Source of the DNA: Limnephilus marmoratus
Lineage: Eukaryota; Arthropoda; Insecta; Trichoptera; Limnephilidae
NCBI GenBank assembly: GCA_917880885.1
Contig: OU862913.1
Coordinates: 2,294,001 to 2,358,000, forward strand
Length of the DNA: 64,000 nucleotides
Direction of reading: 5' to 3'
Shown: in pieces, positions 55,572-64,000 of the stretch
Layout of the letters: the number at the start of each line of letters is the position of its first letter
How positions within the stretch are numbered: position 1 is the stretch's first letter
Made by a program: the position numbers and the translations under genes
The notes under the pieces: model-generated
Databases searched by the model: none
What the model saw: the letters and a program-made list of their open reading frames with translations, nothing else
What the model was told of the DNA's origin: nothing

Positions 55572-55815
55572 CTAATAACCACCATCATCATCATCATCAT
55601 CTTCTTCTTCCCTTATCCTATTCGGGTCGGCAAGGCTCCTCCATACGTCCCTGTCTTGTGCTGATTGTTCGGCCTCTGTCCATGGTAGACCCATCCTCTC
55701 CTCACACAGTTTCTGGAGTTGCCTCGCCCAACTGTATCTTGGGCGGCTCACTGGACGTCTACCCCCTGGAATCGCACTCAGTAGCTTCCTCGGAATTCGG
55801 TCATCAGACATTCTT
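55572..55815 (-). mobile_element. LINE 3' fragment with (GAT)n tail
   Basis: The minus strand encodes IPRKLLSAIPGGRRPVSRP, RYSWARQLQKLCEERMGLPW and AQDRDVWRSLADPNRI, then an acidic run that is just the translated microsatellite. GRRP.GRPR..W and AQDR..WR are typical of the end of a non-LTR ORF2. Catalytic parts are absent. The 3' tail is GAAGAAGATGATGATGATGA. Confidence 0.7.
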
Positions 55816-55859
55816 AGTACATGTATATAATAATGCTACTAATAACCACCCTATTTATT

Positions 55860-56584
55860 AAACGTTACTCACAATCCCTCCGTCAAACATCACATTTATT
55901 ATAATCCCCATGACATGAGCAATAACATGTAGCTACGATATTTCTGTAATCTTTTGACGTTTAGTACATTGGTCAACAGAGCTCGGGGCCAAAAGGGCTC
56001 ATTTCTCTTTCATCGTATTGAGAAAGAGAAAAGGGATTCGTCGAGTTTGTTAAGTTTTTTGCAAGTGAACGTGGCTTCAATATGTGAAGATTAAACTTTA
56101 ACAAAGATTTGCTTGGGTTTTTTTAATGTATACAACGTTTTCGCTGCATTTTAATGGGTGGGGATTCCTGCCTAAAATATTTTCGTGAGATTTAAAATAT
56201 TTTTAATTAATAGAAGCATTTCAGTCTTGGTGATATCGGGAAACCCTTATCCATTTGGGGGCTATACATTTCTGATCTCTTAAGTACTTTCTTACATAAT
56301 AATGCAAAACCTAGCTGTAACGGACTTGTTCAACGTTTTGATAGGTGGTCACACAAAAAAGATTCGAGCCCAAAGCACGGCTGAATGTAACCACAGTTTT
56401 CCCAAAAATATGTTTGAATTCTATGTAAAAACTTTGTAAATGTTATGTTTTGTATGTTTTTTTTTCAAAATAAAAAATAAACGTTGGGGTGGGGGTGGAA
56501 CGAGCATGCACAGAGAGAGTTTGTCCATAACTCTGTGGCCGACTTGTAAATCATAACTATAGTTGGTAGAGTCAAAGCGGAGCA
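55860..56584. other. Unassigned sequence
   Basis: No gene is recognised. Confidence 0.3.
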
Positions 56585-56690
56585 CAGAACAGTCTACAGT
56601 CTGCAGTTCTACAACTGACTTCGTAATAATTCATAAAGAAATTTAAATATCTAATTTCTACTTGTCCAAGCAGATGAATGCTTCGTTTTC
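56585..56690 (+). repeat. Dispersed repeat, block 1, second copy
   Basis: Identical core CAGTCTACAGTCTGCAGTTC. See 29190-29300. Confidence 0.65.
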
Positions 56691-56987
56691 ACACGAATTT
56701 GAATTGGGAAAATCTTACCTTTCAGATACGCGTTTAATAGGAATGGTTGAGTTCTTTTTTTGTGCATTAGAAATTAATATAATCCTATTACAATACACAT
56801 AAGATACACATAACTTTAAAAGATAAAGAAGAAAAAATAAAATTACAATAATACATATTTTAGAATTTTTGCCTAAAATGACTCTTGAAACCTTCAATGT
56901 TGAAAATGTCAAGGGACCTAGAGATATCATTTAGCAGCACCATTACTTTTGTCATGCTGTGCTGGACCAGAAAGTCTGTTCTGCCAT

Positions 56988-57090
56988 GTGGGAAACTATG
57001 TATGATCGTGTGAGAAATGTGTAGATCTGCAAAAAATGTAACGCTGATGTAAGCGTAATGAGTAAGATTAAGAAAGCGATCATCAGAATA
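56988..57090 (+). mobile_element. LINE-C scrap
   Basis: ACTATGTATGATCGTGTGAG and AATGTAACGCTGATGTAAGC match 13730-13800. About 100 bp only. Confidence 0.65.
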
Positions 57091-57179
57091 AAAGGTCATG
57101 TTCCGAACTTTACAGTCCAACAGTTTATAATGAGCTATTTCACGGAGGGAAGTATTTTGCGAAAAGTGTTTATTTAGAT

Positions 57180-57335
57180 ATAAATTGAAAATAAGACGTA
57201 AGTAATGATCTCTAAATTTAGCTCGTAGAAATGCCAATACAACGGAAACCTTCCTCAATCTTTTGTCTTACGAGAACTTATTTCGGAAGAAGATAGTTTA
57301 TCATTGTCTTCTTAGAATAAACACGCAATCGACTC
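57180..57335 (+). repeat. Dispersed repeat, block 2, second copy
   Basis: It shares AATACAACGGAAACCTTC and AGTTTATCATTGTCTTCTTA with 30570-30740. Confidence 0.65.
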
Positions 57336-57739
57336 TGGAGAATTCTTCGTGGAAAAAATTAAACTAAAACTCTTTGCAAAATTCATTTTTATTTTTCGAT
57401 CATTCTTCGTTAATGTCATTTCAATTAAAATATTTTATTTATTTAGGCGACCATGAACTTCATATCAAACACAAAGGGAAACCGTCACCAAATTAAATAT
57501 CAACGATAGACCCAATAAACTTGCTTTAAATTCTCGTAAAATTTTCTTGTTAGAAATTAGCGTACTTTGCCGAATTTTTTTACACAACGCCTGGGATTTA
57601 TATATAGGGAAGCAAATTATGTATTAACGAATACTGGAATAACATCCGGGTAATAAAAGTATTTAATTTCGTATGCTCTATTTTGACCTTGTCACTTCTT
57701 ATAAAATGTTGTATCTAAATAAATAAAACAAAAGTGAAA
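57336..57739. other. Unassigned sequence
   Basis: Nothing is recognised. Confidence 0.3.
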
Positions 57740-58120
57740 AAAATCGTCTTTGGAGATGCCCTGTGGAGAGTCTTTTTAGGAAAGGAAGGAGAAGAAGTTA
57801 CGACAAGGAAAAAGGTTTGAGGGGTGGGTTGGAGTTTGGAGGTCAATGTGTCCAAGAATAACGGATGTATGAAACTATCCCTTCCACTGCGGTTTAAGGC
57901 AATGTTCTGGAAGAGTTCTGCTTGTGAGGGCAAAAGTGAAAAGGTCTCCCATAACCAATCTCTCTTGATCCGGTCTGCCACGCAGTTAATGGGCAGACCC
58001 ATCCGCCGCAAAGATCTGATCATACCTCACCCCATGAACCCGGGCACCTCTGCTATAGCATCGAACTTGGCGAACTACTTGGGATGACCTATGGTAGAAA
58101 TGTTGATAATCCAACAAAAT
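57740..58120 (-). repeat. SINE-A, tail lost
   Basis: The copy runs from TCGTCTTTGGAGATGCCCTG to GTTGATAATCCAACAAAA. Its last ~70 bp are missing. Confidence 0.65.
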
Positions 58121-59186
58121 TGTTACTCAGGATGGTAAACGCTAAAAATATAAAAGCTTGTACTAAATAATCCCTAAATGAAAGTATTCAAAATTTCTGA
58201 AAACAAACATGTGTGAATATTTCACCCTATAGAGTGTATAGAGTGACCCCCATTTTTCATTTAACTTATTAAAAGTTTTCCTAGCATAATGTTGAATTGT
58301 TAAAGAATATAAACTTGCAACATTTTCTAAGCAATTTCTGCAACGTTTGCAATAAGCAAACAATGAAACCAGAGTTGCATTCCTTACACCGAAAGACCAA
58401 AGGAATTTATGCATTATTCAAATTGCAGCCTGGATTTCAAGGGTGTAGCGTAAATCTATTTATTGTAAGGGAAAGAAAATATTTCCACAATTTGCGCTGA
58501 AAGGATTGGGTACATAACAGAAACTCCTTTAACTGTTATGATCATATTAGTCTATGATTAGTAACGACGAGCTCAGTACCAGTACTGAGCTCTTCGGGCC
58601 ACATAGTCACGTTTCCGAGCTGTTCCGAAGTTAACCGAAGGTAGATGTGAGTAGTCATTAAAATTCAAGAACTCCGCTGACAAAACCTTGTTTTCAACCA
58701 GGAAGGACGTAAGTCCTCCGAATTATAATTATAAATTACGATACGTTAATAAAAAGTCATTGTGATTGTAGCACCCGATAAGACATTATCTAAAGTGTAC
58801 AAAAACAGAACTAATTAAACGAATACGTGATTAAGTGCTAGCTCTTGAAATTAGCGTATATTTGTGCTTTTTTATTTATTATTAGCGTTTATTTGAGCCT
58901 TCAGTATCGATGCTTATTTTAATATATTTTGATTAAAATATATATGTTTTAATTAGACCCGAATCAAACATTTACATTTAAATTCTTCCAAAAAATAACA
59001 GCTTAAGTAAAATTAATTTGCGAGGTAAATTAAAATCAATTCCATAGAGAAAACTGGGGTCTGAAATTCTAACTGAGAGGGAAATGTTATTTTAATTTTT
59101 AAACTAACTTACTAAGGCTCGAACCATGAAACTAAGGGCCATGATAAACATGGTATGCATAATATGTAGTAACTAAAAGTTACCTA

Positions 59187-59190
<4 letters not shown>
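58121..59190. other. Unassigned sequence
   Basis: No gene is recognised. 58568-58592 has an inverted GAGCTCAGTACC/AGTACTGAGCTC motif. Confidence 0.3.

Positions 59191-59270
<80 letters not shown>
59191..59270. repeat. (TA)n microsatellite
   Basis: About 38 uninterrupted TA units. Confidence 0.95.
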
Positions 59271-59275
<5 letters not shown>

Positions 59276-59499
59276 TCGGTACAAAACCTCGAGGAAATCA
59301 AAGTCAAATAAAAAAGAGCAAAATATCACTGGAAAGTTGCAAATGAAAACACGTAAATAACAATTTATAAAAAACTGTGAAGACCTAAAAAATCCTAGAA
59401 GGACCAATGTAAGGACTCATGTACGGTAAGGACATGTAAAACCTAGAAATTGATACAGTTTATTCCAATGACAATAATCTGAAAGCTTTATAGGCCTTG

Positions 59500-59830
59500 T
59501 ATAACATGTTAGAACATTGTCGAACATAGAGAAAGCGGATAGATGTCCTCGAAATGTGGTGCTGGAGAAAAATGACAATCTGTCCATTCTGGAGGAGTTA
59601 GAGATCCACAATAGGTTCTCAACTATCTGCCTACAACGTAATTTAAGATACTTTGGAAACGTTGCTCGCCAAACTGAGGACTCCAACTTGGAGAAGCTCT
59701 TATTCACTGATAGAGGAAGGTCATCAATGCGCTGGAGTGACCAAATATCACGGTTGTCCGATACTAGGGTGTTCTTGGCTCTCCACGCAGCGCACAACCA
59801 CGAGAAGTAGAGGAACCTTGTCCACTATGG
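59500..59830 (+). mobile_element. LINE ORF2 3' fragment (RTE/BovB-like)
   Basis: Frames on the plus strand show VLEKNDNLSILEELEIHNRF, ICLQRNLRYFGNVAR, RWSDQISRL and LALHAAHNHEK, with the correct frame switching near 59590-59650. This resembles the end of RTE-type ORF2 (ILEEL.I..RLS, RYFGH, RWSDQ, ALHAA). It is degenerate. Confidence 0.7.
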
Positions 59831-59939
59831 AAATTAGAGTAGGGTTCGCGATCCTCAGCAATGAGGAATCCATTGTAACATATCTATTTCGCGAGTAGGT
59901 ACTGCTTAAAGCAGGTACTGTTTATTGTCTATTAATTTT

Positions 59940-60640
59940 TTATTTTTTATTTAACTTTGTTGGTTGGCGAAACTGCAACGACACCGGAAACGGGCGTGCG
60001 GGGGAAAGATGGCGGAGGACATAACGTAGATTTTGTGTGCGGGAGGAGATTTTCGGGGCGATTGGGATTATGGTGGGTGTTACAAAGGCGATGTAGCCTA
60101 AAAAGTTCGTTTATACACGTCACGTGAGTGTGTGACAACTCTAATGGCCCTGTAGCCGATTTATTTTGTTGAATCCCTCGCCGGATGCCGCGAGATAATG
60201 TTGTCCGCGTGCTGATGTTTTTGACACCAAATTCAACGGGTGATCAACTGCCCGCTAGGATTCTTGCCTGGTGAATCCTTTGGCCGATGAGGTTCCTTCA
60301 TGCCGCTTGATGGGTGAGGACCTTCCGTGCTCTTTTTGTTGGGTGAATTCCCTTTACTGATGAAGCGGCTCCTAGCCTTTGTTGTACCTTTGGGCCGGTG
60401 AGATTCCCCATGCCGCCTGATGGATGGAGGCTCAACCGAGCTTTTTGTGTTGGGAGGACTCCCTTTAACCAAACGCCCCATGACGTGTGGAACGGCGTTT
60501 TGGGGTTTGCTGTTGACGATCGCTGTTGAGGATTGCTCTACACGACTGGAAGAGAGTCACGACGACGAGACGTACGCGCTTCTGATAACCAACCGTAATT
60601 TTAACATAACTCTCTCTCTCCAATTCTGATAGATGCCAAA
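59940..60640. other. G+C-richer stretch with a degenerate ~110-bp repeat
   Basis: CATGCCGCTTGATGGGTGAG (60298) and CATGCCGCCTGATGGATGGA (60408) start two diverged units. A minus-strand open frame of 82 codons (60233-60481, ATG start) covers both. It is Pro/Lys/Ser-rich and unrecognised. Host or element origin is unknown. Confidence 0.35.
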
Positions 60641-61380
60641 GGTATTTGTGTTTCTTTTTTTACATTTCTTTGATGTCATTTGCAAAGTGCAATAAAGCCG
60701 TTTTTTTTACATTTCACTAGAAAATACTTTCATTTATTTATATGCATGATCTCTGATCCCTATTTCCACCATCCTGAGATGGAAGTTCTTTATGCTCTGG
60801 GAGGCTGTCGGATGACAAAGGTGGGTAACCTACATTACTTGGTATTACATTTGCGCCCAACGAAAGAGTTTTTTAAATATATTAAACAGGTGTTCGGAAG
60901 GGTATTTATAGATCATGCATATATCTATAAGAATAGTCTTATTTAATGTTATATAATTTGTCTGCTTTTTACGATGTCATTTTACAACTCATCAGTGTGT
61001 GGGTAGTAAGTTAGTTATTTGCAATTATGCATTTGAACTTGTTGATTACCAAAGTTTGACGTTTAGTTATATCTATTGCCATATATAAAAAAAATGTGCG
61101 TGTTAATATATTGTTTCTCGCAATTTAATGTACATTGGTACCAGTGACAGCTTGAATAATTTTCAGCGAAAAATATTCTCTTTTCTGGCAATACTGGATT
61201 TAAGTGTCAGTTGTCAAAACATCATAACAATTGTTGTGTTTTGTTTTCGCAAATAAGAAGATACGTTATATTGTGTAAGGGTTTTGTACATTAATTGGAT
61301 ATACTATTAAGAATTTACAAGGGAAGACGATGTGGATTCTTTTTATAATTTTTCGCGGAAAACTTGCTTTGTTTTGAGGG
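60641..61380. other. A+T-rich sequence, possible element leader or LTR
   Basis: This precedes the gypsy-type element. LTR ends and a primer-binding site could not be identified with confidence. Confidence 0.3.
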
Positions 61381-61660
61381 AATTTTAGTTCCGGTGATCC
61401 ATTGGCTTTACACGGTGTCCGGTGAGCTACATACATTATAAAATGTCCGGTGAGCTACATACATAAAAAATTTTTTTTTTTTTGGAAAATAATTTTGATT
61501 TTTTTTTTTCTAATAATTTTTTTTTAATGAAAGATAATTTGCTTTACAGGGTGTCCGGTATTTCAAACTATAAAGTACATTATTTTTTTTTTAAATTCAA
61601 TAATTATTTAATTATTTTTTCCCAAATTTAAAATTAAAAAAAAAAAAAAAACAAAACAAA
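61381..61660 (+). repeat. Retroelement leader with short direct repeats
   Basis: TGTCCGGTGAGCTACATACA occurs twice (near 61420 and 61447), and GGTGTCCGGT recurs near 61552. Poly-T and poly-A runs follow up to the gag ATG. Confidence 0.5.
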
Positions 61661-62584
61661 ATGGCGATTACTAATATTAACGGTGCAACTAAGGAGGAGA
61701 TGATACAGATGTTATCTGAATTAAATATCACTCCAGAGCCTACGTTATCAGCTATGCGGGAACAGGCTCGCATATATAATAAAAGTTTAAAACAATCAAG
61801 TAGTGATTCTCCACAACAAAATGAAGGCAATAGTGATAATGCGAGTCAGACTACAAACATAGTCAATAATTATTATCAATCGATAAATACAAATACGTCC
61901 GTACATTCTTGGGGTATTAAATTTTCTGGTTCTTCTGATGTTAGGGATTTTATACAACGTGTGGAGGAATTATCTAGATGCCGTCATATAGAACTGTCAT
62001 CGGTTGTGACGTCCTTTGCAGATCTTTTGGAGGGGAAAGCTCTCTCTTGGTATAGGACTATTTATAAAGATTCATTATCTTGGCCTGAGTTGAGAAATCT
62101 CCTCATTACACGTTTTGACCGTTGTATTAATCAAACAGAGGCCCTAAATGCTTTATTCGCGATGAAACAGAAATTTAACCAAAGTGTTGTGGATTACGTT
62201 GATGAAGTTAAATTAGCTAATCTCAGATTAGACGTTCAACTTACGGAGGAACAGTTAGTAGACCTAGTTTCTGATAGTCTGTTACCTAAATACGCATTGG
62301 CCATCGCATATTTTGCAGAAAAGGAATTATCTTCCTTGGTAAATGTGTGTAGGAGATTTGAAAAGCACTCCGTAGATAAACCCTTACCGCATTTTACTTC
62401 TCCTCAAGCATCATCCTCTTCTCCTACACATTCTTCTTCTTCGAATAGTAGAAAAACTTTAAATTGTTTTTATTGTAAGGCGCAAGGTCATACAAAACCT
62501 TTTTGTAGAAAATGGAAGTTTGATTCTCAGAAGAATTCTGACAAACGCCGAGATGACCCCGCTCGCACAAATCCAAAAAACTAG
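61661..62584 (+). CDS. Ty3/gypsy-type gag
   Basis: This is a 307-codon intact frame from ATG 61661 to TAG 62582. A capsid-like region contains WGIKFSGSSDVRDFIQRVEE, LLEGKALSWYRTI and SWPELRNLLITRF, the arrangement seen in Ty3/gypsy Gag. A Ser-rich linker (about residues 246-268) is followed by a CCHC zinc knuckle CFYCKAQGHTKPFC (C-x2-C-x4-H-x4-C), which binds element RNA. The last codons are AAA AAC then TAG, where a -1 frameshift site is proposed. The protein would form the particle shell that packages the element RNA. The family is assigned from motif order. Confidence 0.88.
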   Translation: MAITNINGATKEEMIQMLSELNITPEPTLSAMREQARIYNKSLKQSSSDSPQQNEGNSDNASQTTNIVNNYYQSINTNTSVHSWGIKFSGSSDVRDFIQRVEELSRCRHIELSSVVTSFADLLEGKALSWYRTIYKDSLSWPELRNLLITRFDRCINQTEALNALFAMKQKFNQSVVDYVDEVKLANLRLDVQLTEEQLVDLVSDSLLPKYALAIAYFAEKELSSLVNVCRRFEKHSVDKPLPHFTSPQASSSSPTHSSSSNSRKTLNCFYCKAQGHTKPFCRKWKFDSQKNSDKRRDDPARTNPKN

Positions 62585-64000
62585 AGTGTGATCCTCTGCG
62601 TCCTGCTAGCAAGGATGCCGGGAGATCATCATCACCCGTAGTTGATAGCTCAAGTAACCGGTTCTTCAGGCGTGACATGGACGCATGCATGCCGATGGCT
62701 AGTTCTGGACAAGACATCAGACCCCATGCGAATATTTCTATTCAAAATCTTGTCTTTTCGGGTCTCTTGGACAGTGGTGCGACGGTCAGTTGTTTTGGCG
62801 GTTCTCTTTATAACTTCTTTATTAGTCTAGGCTTTAGTTTAGATAAATTAGAATCTTACGTTACCACCGCTGATGGGGTACGTCAGGATGTAATTGGTAC
62901 TATGCGAGTACTAGTTACTTATAATAATATTAAGAAATATATTACCTTTTTTATTATTCCGTCTCTTTCACCTGTGATTGTTTTGGGAGTCGACTTTTGG
63001 AAACAATTTGACATCGCTCCTCAATTGTTTCCAGAGGCCAACAGTGGACGTGATGTTGAGAATACTATAGGTGAAATTCGCAAGATCACGTCAGCTTCCT
63101 TACTGTCCCCCCAAGACAATCGTAGGCTTAATAAGGTAATAGATAAATTTAAGTCAATTTCTTTTGAAAAATGTGGATTGGGTCGTACTCATTTAGTTCA
63201 GCACAAAATTAATACGACGGGAGATCCCATTAAGCAACGATATTACCCGTTGTCTCAAACACGTCAAAAACAACTTGAAGCTCAACTTAAGGAAATGCTT
63301 GACTTAGGTGTTGTTCGACGTTCGCGTTCGGCTTGGTCGAACCCGGTTTTGATTGTGCCTAAAAAGGATGGTTCTGCAAGGTTCTGCTTAGACTCCAGGA
63401 AGCTTAACAGCGTCACGACAAGAGATTCCTACCCCTTGCCGTATATTTCGCGTATTTTAGACAAGCTACGTGGTGCACGCTTCATATCTTCTATTGACTT
63501 ATCGAAAAGTTTCTGGCAAATCCCTTTACATAAGGATTCTTGCTGCAAAACGGCTTTTGTAGTACCTGGACATGGCTTGTTTGAATTCGTTAGGATGCCG
63601 TTTGGGTTAAAAAACGCTCCTAGTGAACTTCAGCGTCTGGTTGATGCACTTTTTGGTCCAGAGTTCGACGATAACGTTTTTTGCTATTTGGATGACCTAA
63701 TTATAATTTCAGAAGATATCGATTCACATTTAGAGCAATTAAATAGGGTTTTCTTGCGTCTGAAAGAAGCAGGCTTAACTGTCAATTTGAAAAAGTGCGA
63801 GTTTTGCAAGGATGAATTGAAGTATCTCGGTTACGTTGTGGATGCAAAAGGACTTCGCACAGACCCAGTTAAGTTGGAATGCATTCGTACTTACCCCATT
63901 CCAAAGAATTCTAAACAGGTAAAAGCTTTCATTGGCCTGTGCGGGTATTATAGGCGTTTTATAAAGGATTTTTCAACCATTGCTGCTCCCTTAACAAAAC
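62557..64000 (+). CDS. Ty3/gypsy-type pol, protease and reverse transcriptase (partial)
   Basis: The frame is -1 relative to gag, open from 62557 and running off the window end. It is likely entered by frameshift at 62575-62581 rather than at an ATG. The aspartic protease has FSGLLDSGATVSC at about 62755-62793. The RT has WSNPVLIVPKKDGSARFCLD, DLSKSFWQIPL, RMPFGLKNAP and the catalytic YLDDLIIIS (YLDD at 63685-63696). The GLCGYYRRFIKDFS segment before RNase H is reached at 63931-63975. RNase H and integrase would lie beyond the window. There are no stops or frameshifts in the ~480 codons seen, so this copy may be intact. Confidence 0.9.
62575..62628 (+). promoter_or_regulatory. Putative -1 ribosomal frameshift signal
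   Basis: The heptamer A AAA AAC (62575-62581) is in gag frame and immediately precedes the gag TAG. After a 7-nt spacer a two-part stem can form: 62589-62596 with 62622-62628 (one bulged C), and 62598-62604 with 62612-62618 (one G-U) closing a 7-nt loop. Confidence 0.7.

Noticed and set aside
59180..59407. 75-codon frame with Ile-Tyr repeats
   Set aside because: It is the translated (TA)n microsatellite.
61390..61430. TTGGCTTTACACGGTGTCC as a primer-binding site
   Set aside because: Its complement does not look like a tRNA 3' end with a T-arm, and no LTR end was found beside it.
1..64000. True tRNA genes
   Set aside because: The tRNA-like stretches (4.6, 5.4, 9.7, 15.9, 26.1 and 43.3 kb) lack a convincing full cloverleaf and most run into SINE bodies, so they are called SINE heads.

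Overview
This is an animal nuclear genome window, most likely from a moth or butterfly. It is A+T-rich and packed with non-LTR retrotransposon remnants, tRNA-headed SINEs, fold-back MITEs and short elements with helitron-like ends of the kind common in Lepidoptera. Its one recognisable host gene is cut into short exons by kilobase introns. The lepidopteran assignment rests on repeat style and the snake-like serine-protease C-terminus, not on a database match. There are no bacterial-style operons, rRNA genes or CRISPR arrays.

Host gene (about 5.0-21.1 kb, + strand): four exons (5029-5187, 8598-8691, 10984-11115, 20972-21133) have consensus splice sites and matching phases. Joined, they give the last ~181 residues of an S1 (trypsin-fold) protein. 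The catalytic Asp102 and Ser195 positions and the S1-pocket Asp189 are replaced, so this looks like a non-catalytic serine protease homologue. The exon carrying His57 was not found and probably lies upstream of the window. The introns hold many repeat insertions.

Repeats, 0-21 kb: SINE-A (about 500 bp) occurs throughout, often nested. It shares its last ~105 bp, a conserved two-stem hairpin, with a LINE (LINE-A) present at 6.5, 17 and 50 kb. tRNA-headed SINE-B copies, a 94-bp tandem array broken by a hAT remnant, helitron-like units, an old segmental duplication (12.7-14.8 kb against 15.4-20.3 kb) and a fold-back element (17.9-19.4 kb) fill the rest.

Middle, 21-45 kb: no host gene is recognised. 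The stretch holds degenerate LINE copies (25.4, 28.4, 31.9 and 34.1 kb), a probable solo LTR (40.0-40.5 kb), a second fold-back-like structure (41.6-42.6 kb), a complete SINE-B (43.3 kb) and long A+T-rich stretches.

45-64 kb: a nearly complete non-LTR element at 45.24-49.05 kb has an intact 941-residue endonuclease/reverse transcriptase ORF preceded by the end of an ORF1 with an FP25K-like domain. More SINE-A copies and LINE tails follow. The window ends inside a Ty3/gypsy-type LTR retrotransposon with an intact gag (61661-62584) and an open pol running off the edge. gag and pol are linked by what looks like a canonical -1 ribosomal frameshift site. The most noteworthy items are the degenerate-active-site protease homologue, the frameshift signal, the LINE/SINE shared 3' hairpin, and the fold-back element with 15-bp tandem repeats at its tips.
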